Assembly: GCA_900769615.1 (NCBI GenBank) | Contig: CAAGHH010000021.1 | Location: 124,001-188,000, forward strand | Source: Selenomonadales bacterium | GTDB lineage: Bacteria > Bacillota > Negativicutes > Selenomonadales > Selenomonadaceae | Direction: 5' to 3' | DNA length: 64,000 bases | Shown: positions 44,399-53,444 of the stretch, piece after piece | Layout: every line of letters begins with the position of its first letter | Position numbering within the stretch: position 1 is the stretch's first letter | Translations under genes and position numbers: made by a program | Notes under the pieces: model-generated | The model's input: only the letters and a program-made list of their open reading frames with translations | Database searches by the model: none | What the model was told of the DNA's origin: nothing

Positions 44399-45706
44399 TT
44401 ATTTTTTTTGCTGATAATCCCGATTTGCTTGCTCGAATTTATCCGCCCACTTAGCTAAAAGATCTTCCACGGCCATATTCCCCATAAGTACCTGTTCAAT
44501 ATCAATGTCAGTTCCATCAACTATTTTACGATAGTTAGGTAGATACATTGGTGGCATGTAAAACTGCATTTTATCACTAGCAAGGGCTTGACGGGTTAAT
44601 CGCATGTGTTCCTTATTATTTACCAACTCATCAGACAAAGCTTTATGACTTACGGGCATCTGACCAATTCGTTCATTCCACCAGCTTTGAATTTCCGGTG
44701 AACACAAAAAACTTACAAAACGCCAGGCAGCCTCCGGATGCTTAGTCGTATTAAATATACCATAACCATCCACATTATTAGCTTCCTGCACAATAGTTCC
44801 CTTCAATGAACGTGGCAACAGCAGTGCCTTAAATTGGTCTTCAGACAAGCTGCGCTGATGGCTGCCATACGAACCTAAATTATGCTGCATCATTGCCGCC
44901 TGCCCTGAATCAAATTCGGCAACCATTTCCTGATAACCATTCGTAATATCTGAAATAGCCGTACACTCACGGTACATTCCTAAATAACGCTTAACAAAGG
45001 CTATATACTGCGGATCTCTTATGACACAATGACCATCATTAGCAAAAAACTGCGTCTCCCCGCTATACGCAAACATCGCCCGCAAAAGCTGTATTGCGGC
45101 CCCATCGCCACCACGCAAGGCATAACCATAATGTCCTTTAGCAGTATCTGTCAATTTTTCAGTGGCTATAAAAAAGCTATCCCAATCACTAGGTGGCTCA
45201 ATACCAGCCTGTTTAAACCAATCTTGCCGATACCATAAAATTTCCATTCCCATAGTATTCGGCAGTTGATAGAGTCCGCCATCGGGAGCCAAGCGACGAT
45301 TAGCAGCTATAACCGAACCTATAATATCATCTTTTCCATCCCAGTTTTCAAACCAATTGTCAAGTTTAAGCAGCACGCCCTTATTATAAAACTCAGCTAT
45401 CCAAGCTGACTGTACCCCACAAACATCTGGCAGCTCATTGGTTGTGATAGCAGTGTTTATCTTTAGCCTGGCCGCTTTTTTAGGAAGGCCGACATACTCA
45501 ACGTGAATATCCGGATTTTCCTTTTCAAAACGAGCAATCAATTCTTTATAGTATTGAGTCCTATCAGCAGCCGCGTTCTCATTCCAAAATACTATCGTTG
45601 TTTGAGCATGACTGCTTTCCCCAGAAATTACTGCTGGTTGTGGCAAGCTGTTTTTACACCCGGCTGATAAAAAAATCAGCAATATTATGAGCAGCAATCT
45701 TTTCAT
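44399..45706 (-). CDS. Solute-binding lipoprotein, family 1 (sugar type)
   Basis: 435 residues. A lipobox LSAGC (Cys17) follows a short hydrophobic signal, so the protein is lipid-anchored outside the inner membrane. The mature part is a type-1 extracellular solute-binding protein (IVFWNENAAADRTQYYKELIARF ... EAAWRFVSFLCSPEIQ) of the sugar family. No sugar permease lies nearby. The gene directly follows a YesM/YesN-like kinase and regulator, 7 bases after the regulator stop. A sensing role rather than transport is an inference. Confidence 0.85.
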   Translation of the reverse strand: MKRLLLIILLIFLSAGCKNSLPQPAVISGESSHAQTTIVFWNENAAADRTQYYKELIARFEKENPDIHVEYVGLPKKAARLKINTAITTNELPDVCGVQSAWIAEFYNKGVLLKLDNWFENWDGKDDIIGSVIAANRRLAPDGGLYQLPNTMGMEILWYRQDWFKQAGIEPPSDWDSFFIATEKLTDTAKGHYGYALRGGDGAAIQLLRAMFAYSGETQFFANDGHCVIRDPQYIAFVKRYLGMYRECTAISDITNGYQEMVAEFDSGQAAMMQHNLGSYGSHQRSLSEDQFKALLLPRSLKGTIVQEANNVDGYGIFNTTKHPEAAWRFVSFLCSPEIQSWWNERIGQMPVSHKALSDELVNNKEHMRLTRQALASDKMQFYMPPMYLPNYRKIVDGTDIDIEQVLMGNMAVEDLLAKWADKFEQANRDYQQKK

Positions 45707-45713
45707 AAACCTA

Positions 45714-47303
45714 TCAGCTCCTGTTGCGGAATTCTAGTGGTGATGACCCCGTATATTTTTTAAAACAAGCCCCAAAATACTCGGGACTGCTATAGCCAGT
45801 TTTTTCCGCAACTTCATAGGTTTTTAAATCAGTTGCACGAAGCATTTCCATAGCCTTGGTCATTCTAATTTGCAATAAAAATCCCGTAAAGGTTATTTTC
45901 TTCTTTTTCTTGAACAGCACTGATAAATATATTGGATTCATATGCACATACTGTCCAATATCCTGCAATGACAAACCATGCTCAGCATAATGTTCTTCGA
46001 TATAAGCAGTGACTTCATCAATTACATCACTGCGCTGATTAGAATTTTCTTCAGTCATAAATTGCGCCAGTGAATCAACCAGCGACCGCATTAACTCCAT
46101 AATTTCGATTACTGTCTGCATATTGTTTATGGCATTATAGTATTGCGTTTTTTTAATTTTATGCTGCTTGCACCATTCTGGCGCCCATTTAGCCGCGCCT
46201 TTAAATAATCCTAATAGCATATCAACGGCTCGCATCCTGATTTCTTCTAATGTAAGCCGGCTGCTGCACAAACAGCTTTCCAGCCCTGATAATAGCTGTA
46301 AAGCATCGTCTACTAAACCTAAACGAACTTTTTCTACTAAATCCTCCTCTGATTGTGCTGTATTTTGTTGCACTTCATTAACCAAAGCATCGATGTCATT
46401 TATTGTAATAACCGTATTTTTGCCAATTACATGTCGAAAAGCCAATACTGCATTGGCATCATCAAATGATTCTGCCATTCCTTTAAGTCCCGTTTGTACT
46501 GTTCCTAAACCAATAGTAAGCGTTGTCTGCAAAAAACTTCTTACCTGCTCACAGACATTTTGCGCAATAACTAATGCCTGTTGACCTAAGCTCGCTTCAT
46601 CATCGCCTAGCAAAAACATTGCCATAGCATCATGCTCTAAAATTATAGTCGCACCAATAGTACCATTATCAGCAATAATCGCATTTATAGTATTAACTAA
46701 CTCCTGTTTCAGTTTATCATGACCAGACTTGGGATGCATTTCTTCCTTATCGTAGTCATCAATGCGCATTACCATGCAGACGCTATAATCATAATCAAGA
46801 TCTAAGCCTAAATGTGCTCCTTCTCTAACATAAACATCATCATTTTCTTGCCCAGCTAAAATTTTGCAAAACAATTTGTTTCTTAAATAAGGTTTAGCTT
46901 CTTTTAACTGAATAGCATTACCTTGTTCTTTATCATAAACAGCTGCTGCCTGCTTAACTTTTTCTAACAAAACATCACGTTCTACAGGTTTTAGTAAGTA
47001 ATCTATCGCCTTTAAATCAATTGCAGCTTTAGCATAACTAAAATCCTCAAACCCAGTTAAGAAAATAAATTTTATTGCTGAATTATACTCTTTAGTCTGC
47101 CGAGCTAGTTCCAAACCATCCATAAACGGCATTCTTATATCTGACACAACTATTTGAGGCTGCTTGCTCTGAATAATCTTTAAAGCCTGCTCACCATCAC
47201 CGGCTTCACCTACTACTTCAAAGCCATGTTCTAACCACGGAATAGTTTTAACTAGCCCTTGGCGTATAATTCTATCATCATCTACAATCATGATTTTATG
47301 CAT
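45714..47303 (-). CDS. Response regulator, YesN type (receiver plus AraC helix-turn-helix)
   Basis: 529 residues. Receiver at 1-125: MIVDDD, phospho-Asp in VVSDIRMPFMDGLE, and LLKPVERD. A long middle part follows, then a C-terminal AraC/XylS DNA-binding domain (LSLQDIGQYVHMNPIYLSVL and MTKAMEMLRATDLKTYEVAEK). ATG at 47303 is chosen, with GGGAG 9 bases ahead, overlapping the kinase gene by 8 bases. Targets are unknown, but the adjacent lipoprotein gene is a good candidate. Confidence 0.93.
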   Translation of the reverse strand: MHKIMIVDDDRIIRQGLVKTIPWLEHGFEVVGEAGDGEQALKIIQSKQPQIVVSDIRMPFMDGLELARQTKEYNSAIKFIFLTGFEDFSYAKAAIDLKAIDYLLKPVERDVLLEKVKQAAAVYDKEQGNAIQLKEAKPYLRNKLFCKILAGQENDDVYVREGAHLGLDLDYDYSVCMVMRIDDYDKEEMHPKSGHDKLKQELVNTINAIIADNGTIGATIILEHDAMAMFLLGDDEASLGQQALVIAQNVCEQVRSFLQTTLTIGLGTVQTGLKGMAESFDDANAVLAFRHVIGKNTVITINDIDALVNEVQQNTAQSEEDLVEKVRLGLVDDALQLLSGLESCLCSSRLTLEEIRMRAVDMLLGLFKGAAKWAPEWCKQHKIKKTQYYNAINNMQTVIEIMELMRSLVDSLAQFMTEENSNQRSDVIDEVTAYIEEHYAEHGLSLQDIGQYVHMNPIYLSVLFKKKKKITFTGFLLQIRMTKAMEMLRATDLKTYEVAEKTGYSSPEYFGACFKKYTGSSPLEFRNRS

Positions 47304-49119
47304 TGTCTGCATCTCCCAACTTTCTTGCCGGTAATATAACATGAATACACGTTCCCTTGCCCGGCTGACTTGTGATCTCTAATCCAGCAGCTTCACCGTA
47401 ATGCAAGCGCAAGCGCTCAAATACACTGAATACACCAAAGCCAACATGCTTTTGCCCTAAACGAGTTTCCGCCAAGCCTCGCCGCAATTCCTGCAATCGC
47501 TCAACGCTCATTCCCATACCATCATCAGTTACCTTAAAATGCAAAACTCCAGTTTCTTCCCAACCAGAAATACGGATAAGTCCCTGGCCTCGCTTTTCCT
47601 TAACACCATGATAAATAGCATTTTCTACCAATGGCTGTAACGTCAGTTTAATAATGCTGTATTTTTCTATAGTCGGTGAAATATCTATCTCGTAACGGAA
47701 TACATCACCATAACGCATTTCCTGAATATAAAGATAATTTTTAGCATGTTCTATTTCCTGCTTTACTGGTATTATTTCTTCGCCATGGGACAAGCCTATA
47801 CGGAAAAAGTTAGCTAGCGCCATAATCATGCGACTGGCTTCTTCATTTAGCCCCATATCACACAGACCTTTTATAGCAAATAAAGTATTATATAAGAAAT
47901 GCGGATGCACTTGCATTTGCACAACTGATAATTCTAGTTCCCGTCGTAATTCCTGATCCTTTTTTACCTGCGCCATTAAATTACGGACATGACCCATTAA
48001 ATCATCAACACCATGCCCTAATGCCTCTAGTTCATTAACGGCAACTGGCTTAGCACCAGTTATCTTGCTATCGCGCATGACTTCCATCCGTTTTACTAAT
48101 TGACTAATCGGACGCATGATATATCCTGCCAGCCAATTAGTCAGACATATCGCCAAAACTATTAAAAATAAAATAGCAATCAGCGTAGTGTACTTTATAT
48201 ATTCTATCTTATCTAGCAGGGCATCACGCCTAAAAACTGCCATTAGACGCCAATGGTTGGTTTCAAGCGTGTCATACACTGCTATCAGTTTAGTCCCGCT
48301 GCTATTAGTAAATTCAAAATGCCCCGATTTTTCAGCTGAGTTATTTAAAAATTTAAGTGTACTCAGGTCAAGTTCCATATCCTGTGGCACATTACCTGTC
48401 AGCACCGTCTCGTCATTGCTTATTAAAGTAAGATAACCCTGACCGCCTAAAATCGGTCGATTAAATATATTAACTAAAAAATCACGCCGCAATCTGAACA
48501 ATAATATTCCATCTTGTTTGGCATTGCCACGCCCTATTAACCGGTAAACATCAAGCCCGTAATCAGCCCCCATAGCACTTTTATCCAGCACCTGATAACT
48601 TTGCCAGTGAATTTCATTATCTTGACTTTCAGGTGTCCGCGCATAAGACTGATACTGCTGAACTATAGCTGCATAATCATCATCGCCACGAAAGAAGCGA
48701 AACTGTCCATGATTCAGATTTATATAAACCGTATCAATAATTGAACTATTATATAAGCGCACCGTATCAACATGGGACTGCACTTTTAAATAATCCGCCG
48801 GCGTTATTTCACTATGGTCACAATTAAGCAGCCGCATGAGTACAGGATCACCAGCCAGCGCTGTCATTTGCTCTAAAATTGCCTGTAACCGGTTATCTAT
48901 ATATAATCCAGTCTGATATACTAAATTTTCAACTTCATGCCGTGCACTTTCCTCTACTTGCCGCATAGCTAGTACATAGGAAATCATACCGGTAAATATT
49001 ATAAATGCTATTATAACTGGTATATAAAGACTTAACATCGTTGAACGAAACGATGAAAAAAAATATCGCAACCCTAAAGCTACTAATTTACGATATTTTA
49101 CCTGCAACCTATGAAGCAT
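47296..49119 (-). CDS. Sensor histidine kinase, YesM/LytS type
   Basis: 607 residues. Membrane helix about 28-48, an extracytoplasmic sensor to about 290, a second helix about 305-325, then HAMP, a His-kinase region with the phospho-His in VQMQVHPHFLYNTLF, and an ATPase domain (NAIYHGVKEKRGQG, DDGMGM). It signals to the adjacent regulator. ATG at 49119 is chosen, with AGGAG 7 bases ahead. The sensing domain is unrecognised. Confidence 0.92.
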   Translation of the reverse strand: MLHRLQVKYRKLVALGLRYFFSSFRSTMLSLYIPVIIAFIIFTGMISYVLAMRQVEESARHEVENLVYQTGLYIDNRLQAILEQMTALAGDPVLMRLLNCDHSEITPADYLKVQSHVDTVRLYNSSIIDTVYINLNHGQFRFFRGDDDYAAIVQQYQSYARTPESQDNEIHWQSYQVLDKSAMGADYGLDVYRLIGRGNAKQDGILLFRLRRDFLVNIFNRPILGGQGYLTLISNDETVLTGNVPQDMELDLSTLKFLNNSAEKSGHFEFTNSSGTKLIAVYDTLETNHWRLMAVFRRDALLDKIEYIKYTTLIAILFLIVLAICLTNWLAGYIMRPISQLVKRMEVMRDSKITGAKPVAVNELEALGHGVDDLMGHVRNLMAQVKKDQELRRELELSVVQMQVHPHFLYNTLFAIKGLCDMGLNEEASRMIMALANFFRIGLSHGEEIIPVKQEIEHAKNYLYIQEMRYGDVFRYEIDISPTIEKYSIIKLTLQPLVENAIYHGVKEKRGQGLIRISGWEETGVLHFKVTDDGMGMSVERLQELRRGLAETRLGQKHVGFGVFSVFERLRLHYGEAAGLEITSQPGKGTCIHVILPARKLGDADNA

Positions 49120-49287
49120 AGAACATCTCCTCATCTGCCCCAACATAACTTATGACAATTGTCAAATTTATAATATTAATTATTACTTATCAGACTTATT
49201 TTATCACAGTTACTCGTATTTTGCACTATCTTATACTAAGGTCAAATGATACCACTATCAGTAATACTTAAATACAAAAAAACATCA

Positions 49288-49347
49288 TACTGTAGAACAC
49301 CCCATAAGTCAGACCAAAGAATCTAACTTATGGGGGTCTCTACAGTA
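49288..49347. repeat. Near-perfect palindrome resembling paired insertion-sequence ends
   Basis: The left arm starts TGTAGAACACCCCATAAGT and the right arm, read in reverse, starts TGTAGAGACCCCCATAAGT. The 23-base arms differ at 4 positions and enclose 8 bases. Arms begin TG and end CA, as insertion-sequence ends do. It lies in the 235-base gap between the kinase gene and the binding-protein gene. It could also act as a terminator, since a T-run lies 9 bases beyond the arm on the minus strand. The rest of the 49147-49381 gap shows no gene. Confidence 0.55.
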
Positions 49348-49381
49348 ACTAAGCTTATCTGCTGTTTTTTGCTATCATATT

Positions 49382-50182
49382 TTATTTGGTAATATCCTTG
49401 CCAAACCACTTTTCGGAAATCTTAGCAATGGTGCCATCAGCCTTCATTTCATTGATAACTTTTTGCACATCATCACGCAACTTAGTATTATCTTTAGCGA
49501 AAGCAATACCAAACTGACTTACTGGACCAACCACTGTATCAATGGCTTCGATTTCATCCGGATGCTTGCTCATATAGTAACGGCCAACAATTTCATCACC
49601 AACTACCGCATCAATACGGCCATTTTCAAGATCCATGAATGCCGATACAAAATCAGAGTATTTCTTTACATCCTTAACCTTAGTCTTAAAGAATTCACTA
49701 TTATCAATATATTCTTCAGCGGTGCTAGCACTTTGCGTGCCTACTGCCTTGCCAGCTAAGCTCTGTTCATCAGTAATGCCAGTCTTGCCTTTCTTGACAA
49801 ATATTATCTGGCGGTTATCCATATATGGATCAGAGAACAGCATTACTTCTTTGCGTTTATCAGTAATATCCAAACCATTCCACAGTACGTCTACGCGACC
49901 GCTTTTAAGCTCCGCTTCTTTACTCGACCAGTCAATTGCCTTGAATTCAACTTCCCGACCGAGACGCTTAGTAGCTTCTTTAGCCAAATCGACATCAAAG
50001 CCTGCTATTTCATTATTTTCATCCTTAAAGCCCATTGGCGGGAAATTATCATCTAAACCAACTACAATCTTACCTTTGTCACCGCTGGAATTTTCTTTAG
50101 TCGAATTGCTGCCACAACCACTGACAAACGCTGCGGTCAGCACTGTCACCAAACCTAATGCTAAAATTTTCTTAAACTTCAT
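49382..50182 (-). CDS. Amino-acid ABC transporter substrate-binding lipoprotein
   Basis: 266 residues. Lipobox VSGC with Cys23, then a polar linker (SNSTKENSSGDKG). The mature part is a family-3 solute-binding protein: VVGLDDNFPPMGFKDENNE, KSGRVDVLWNGLDITDKRK, and VGTQSASTAEEY. This binds a polar amino acid and feeds the importer. The matching permease and ATPase are about 5 kb away, past the kinase, regulator and sugar-type lipoprotein. A strong promoter lies upstream. Confidence 0.9.
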   Translation of the reverse strand: MKFKKILALGLVTVLTAAFVSGCGSNSTKENSSGDKGKIVVGLDDNFPPMGFKDENNEIAGFDVDLAKEATKRLGREVEFKAIDWSSKEAELKSGRVDVLWNGLDITDKRKEVMLFSDPYMDNRQIIFVKKGKTGITDEQSLAGKAVGTQSASTAEEYIDNSEFFKTKVKDVKKYSDFVSAFMDLENGRIDAVVGDEIVGRYYMSKHPDEIEAIDTVVGPVSQFGIAFAKDNTKLRDDVQKVINEMKADGTIAKISEKWFGKDITK

Positions 50183-50235
50183 AGCTAAATCGCCCCTTAT
50201 TTTTCTTTACTTCATTAAAGAATTAATATGTTGCC

Positions 50236-50265
50236 ATTATACTGTAATTTCGTAAATGATGTCAA
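50236..50265 (-). promoter_or_regulatory. Promoter of the amino-acid binding-protein gene
   Basis: Minus strand TTGACA (50265-50260), 18-base spacer, TATAAT (50241-50236): consensus hexamers, about 50 bases before the gene. The rest of the spacer toward the HD-GYP gene shows only weak plus-strand promoter candidates. Confidence 0.88.
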
Positions 50266-50370
50266 GCTTTTTAGGTTTTATAAAAAAATTGAAGGTTTTT
50301 TCTTGGCAAAAGCGAATATTAATCTTGTAGAAGTATGGATTTTTGTCCAAGTCACAAGGAGGGGGTCAAC

Positions 50371-51435
50371 TTGAGAGCTGTTTCAGTAGAAGATTTAAAG
50401 CCTGGAATGATTCTCGCCCGCACCATCGTCAATTCCAGCATGGTTGTGGTTTTATCTGAAGATACATTATTAACCAAAGCTCATATTACACGTTTGACGT
50501 TTTTAAATATACCAGTTGTATATGTCAAAGATAATTATGAATTAAATCAAAATTATCAAAGCGTCTCAGCTATTTTCAATCGTGGCAACGCTTTTGTCAA
50601 GGAATATTCCGGTGTAATTCAAACTGCCCGCAACATCTTTGCCGAAACTAGTAAATCAGGCAAAATACCTGTAGCTAAAACGGAAAAAATGGTTTCTGAC
50701 ACTTTAGAACCATTAGCCAAAAGCAGTGGCACTATTGACTATCTTTATGAGCTCAATCATTTGGCCAGCGATGTCTATAATCATTCATTGCGCGTAGCTA
50801 TCTTAGCTGGTGTTATCGCCAAATGGATGCACTTTGACAAAGCCAAGACTACGGATATTATGCTGGCAGGATTCCTGCATGATATCGGCAAAACCAAATT
50901 TTCCGAACGACTGCTGGAAAAAAATGTTACCAAACTGCAAGGTGATGATTATGAGACCTATATTCAGCATACCGTTGATGGTCATCATATCTTAAATCAG
51001 CAAACGGGACTATCTGAAGGAGTTAAACTATCCGCACTGCAGCATCATGAGCGCATGGATGGCAGCGGCTTTCCTTTTAACTGTGCTGGCAATAGTATTC
51101 ATGAATACGCCCGCATTGTTATGATAGCTGACATTTACGACAACATAACCACCGAACGGGAAGGTTATATCAAGCAAACACCATTTGCAGCTATTGCTAA
51201 CCTTACCGAAAATATGTTTTCTTCACTTGATCCGACTGTCTGCGTACCGGTACTTACCCATATCAAAGATGCTTTTCTTGGTTCTAAGGTAACGCTTAGC
51301 AACGGGGAAAAGGGCGTTATTGCCGCCTATCCTAATGACTTTGCAGCTCATCCTGTGATAAATATTTCACCGGACAAAATAATAAATCTAAATGAACATC
51401 ATGAGCTTAACATTACCGAATATAATCCTAAATAA
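50371..51435 (+). CDS. HD-GYP domain protein, probable cyclic-di-GMP phosphodiesterase
   Basis: 354 residues. N-terminal domain about 1-120 (AVSVEDLKPGMILARTIV), then HD-GYP with HSLRVAILAG, HDIGK and HHERMDGSGFP, the last being the GYP position with Phe in place of Tyr. A C-terminal extension from about 295 has GSKVTLSNGEKGVIAAYPND. It would degrade cyclic-di-GMP. The start is TTG at 50371, because AAGGAGG is 8 bases ahead and the earlier ATG overlaps upstream sequence with no site. No terminator separates it from a divergent neighbour; it is a lone plus-strand gene. Confidence 0.88.
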   Translation: MRAVSVEDLKPGMILARTIVNSSMVVVLSEDTLLTKAHITRLTFLNIPVVYVKDNYELNQNYQSVSAIFNRGNAFVKEYSGVIQTARNIFAETSKSGKIPVAKTEKMVSDTLEPLAKSSGTIDYLYELNHLASDVYNHSLRVAILAGVIAKWMHFDKAKTTDIMLAGFLHDIGKTKFSERLLEKNVTKLQGDDYETYIQHTVDGHHILNQQTGLSEGVKLSALQHHERMDGSGFPFNCAGNSIHEYARIVMIADIYDNITTEREGYIKQTPFAAIANLTENMFSSLDPTVCVPVLTHIKDAFLGSKVTLSNGEKGVIAAYPNDFAAHPVINISPDKIINLNEHHELNITEYNPK

Positions 51436-51439
51436 AACT

Positions 51440-51478
51440 AAAAAATCTCGCAACTAAAAATAGTTGCGAGATTTTTTT
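51440..51478. terminator. Bidirectional terminator, HD-GYP and macB permease
   Basis: AAAAATCTCGCAACTA pairs with TAGTTGCGAGATTTTTTT around AAAA; T-runs occur on both strands. Serves the plus-strand HD-GYP gene and the minus-strand macB run. Confidence 0.93.
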
Positions 51479-51487
51479 AGTTTTTAT

Positions 51488-52705
51488 TTATTCATAACGC
51501 AAGGCTTCAATTGGATCCAATTTAGCTGCTTTTCGCGCTGGATATATGCCAAAAAACAAGCCTATTCCTACCGAAAACGCAAATGATACTATAATTGGTG
51601 TCAGCGTTATTACCGTTGTAAAATTACCAACCTTAGCTATAACCTGTGAAGCCAGACAGCCAAATGCAATCCCGATAAGACCTCCTGCCACACCTATTAC
51701 CATCGACTCGATTAAAAACTGCGTCATTATATTCATAAAGGTAGCCCCCAGGGCTTTTCTTATACCTATTTCACGCGTTCTTTCGGTAACTGAAACCATC
51801 ATAATGTTCATAATACCAATACCGCCAACAAGCAGCGATATACCAGCTATTGCCCCTAAGAGCATCGTCAGCATCGATGTTGACTGACTGACTGTTTCCA
51901 TGAGACTGGTTAGATTGCGCACATGAAAATCGTCCTCCTTGTCCCCTACAATATGATGTCTGGTCCGCAAAAGCGTTTCTATTGCGGCCTGTACTTGATC
52001 CATTTTATTTTGATCGCTTACCTGCACATTAATTGATTGCACATAGGTTATTCCAAGCATTCTTTCCTGCGCCGTGGTAATCGGCACATAAATCATATCA
52101 TCCTGATCCTGCCCCATCGACGACTGGCCTTTAGCTGTCAAAAGACCAATCACTTTATAAGGCTGATTGTTTATGCGGATATTTTTGCCTACAGGATTTT
52201 CTTTTTCAAATAAATTTTCCGCTACAGTAGTACCAATAACTGCTACGCGGCTGCGTTTATTCATATCGTTAGCAGATATAAACGAACCGTTACTTATCGA
52301 TAGCGATCTAATATCCAAAAGCTCTGGCGTAACTCCCTGTACTGAAGTATTCCAGTTATTATTGCCATAGACTACCTGATATGATGCTGAAACCATTGGC
52401 GATACATAATCAACATTTTTTATTTTTTCTTTAATCGCTACCGCATCATCATACTTTAAGGTTTGTATCGATCCGGCTGCACCGCGGACACCGCCCCTAT
52501 TAGCTGAGCCTGGTGATATGATAAGCATATTAGAACCCAGACTGGCAATCGAGCTGGTTACATTACTGCGAACGCCCATACCAACTGATACCAAAGCAAT
52601 GACCGCCCCCACGCCAATAATTATTCCCAGCATTGTCAGCAAGCTGCGCATTTTATTGGCAAAAAGTGATGTAAGCGCCATTTGGAAGCTTTCACTAAAC
52701 AACAT
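51488..52705 (-). CDS. MacB-like ABC transporter permease
   Basis: 405 residues. N-terminal membrane helix (ALTSLFANKMRSLLTMLGIIIGVGA), a large extracytoplasmic domain to about 270, then the FtsX-type core with GIGIMNIMMVSVTERTREIGIRKALGA and three more helices. It couples to the ATPase next door. With MacA-like and TolC-like genes upstream it forms a tripartite export pump. Its start overlaps the ATPase gene by 11 bases. Substrate is unknown. Confidence 0.9.
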   Translation of the reverse strand: MLFSESFQMALTSLFANKMRSLLTMLGIIIGVGAVIALVSVGMGVRSNVTSSIASLGSNMLIISPGSANRGGVRGAAGSIQTLKYDDAVAIKEKIKNVDYVSPMVSASYQVVYGNNNWNTSVQGVTPELLDIRSLSISNGSFISANDMNKRSRVAVIGTTVAENLFEKENPVGKNIRINNQPYKVIGLLTAKGQSSMGQDQDDMIYVPITTAQERMLGITYVQSINVQVSDQNKMDQVQAAIETLLRTRHHIVGDKEDDFHVRNLTSLMETVSQSTSMLTMLLGAIAGISLLVGGIGIMNIMMVSVTERTREIGIRKALGATFMNIMTQFLIESMVIGVAGGLIGIAFGCLASQVIAKVGNFTTVITLTPIIVSFAFSVGIGLFFGIYPARKAAKLDPIEALRYE

Positions 52706-53426
52706 CCATAATCACGCCCTTTCCTTCATCACGGGTGATTTTGCCATCACGTACTAAAAGCTGCCGACTGGCACAAGCCGCAATTTCCGGCTCATGCGTA
52801 ACTAAAATTATCGTCCGTCCTTGCTCATGCATTGATTCAAAAATTTCCATTATCTCCCGCGTTGATTTCGTATCGAGATTACCCGTCGGTTCATCTGCCA
52901 TGATAATATGTGGATCATTAACCAAAGCTCTGGCAATAGCTACCCGCTGTCTTTGCCCGCCAGAAAGTTCATTTGGCTGATGATCAACTCTATCCCCCAG
53001 ACCTACGGCTGCTAAAAAATGCTGTGCTTTTTCTAAGCGCTCCTTGCGACCGATACCAGCATAAACTAGTGGCAACGCTACATTTTCCAAAGCTGAAATC
53101 CTTGATAACAAATTAAAGTTTTGAAAAACAAATCCTATTTTTCGATTACGAGTGATAGCTAACGCATCATCACTAAGACCAGCTACTTCCTGCCCATCAA
53201 GTTTATACGACCCCATTGTCGGTCTATCAAGACAGCCTAATATATTCATCAAAGTTGATTTGCCTGAACCTGACGGTCCCATAAGGGCCGCAAATTCGCC
53301 TTTATAAATATTGGTAGTTATTCCATTTAACGCTGCCACTGTTTCGCCACCAACATTGTAAAGTTTTTTTATGCCTGACAATTGAATGGTTGCATATCGC
53401 TCATTAGCTCCTGCTTGCTTTTCCAT
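52695..53426 (-). CDS. MacB-like ABC transporter ATPase
   Basis: 243 residues. Walker A GPSGSGKSTLMN, signature LSGGQRQRVAIARA and Walker B IIMADEPTGNLDTKS mark the MacB/LolD group. In the classical MacB the ATPase and permease are fused; here they are separate genes with an 11-base overlap. It powers the permease from the cytoplasmic side. Confidence 0.92.
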   Translation of the reverse strand: MEKQAGANERYATIQLSGIKKLYNVGGETVAALNGITTNIYKGEFAALMGPSGSGKSTLMNILGCLDRPTMGSYKLDGQEVAGLSDDALAITRNRKIGFVFQNFNLLSRISALENVALPLVYAGIGRKERLEKAQHFLAAVGLGDRVDHQPNELSGGQRQRVAIARALVNDPHIIMADEPTGNLDTKSTREIMEIFESMHEQGRTIILVTHEPEIAACASRQLLVRDGKITRDEGKGVIMDVV

Positions 53427-53444
53427 TGGTATTCACGCCCTTCT

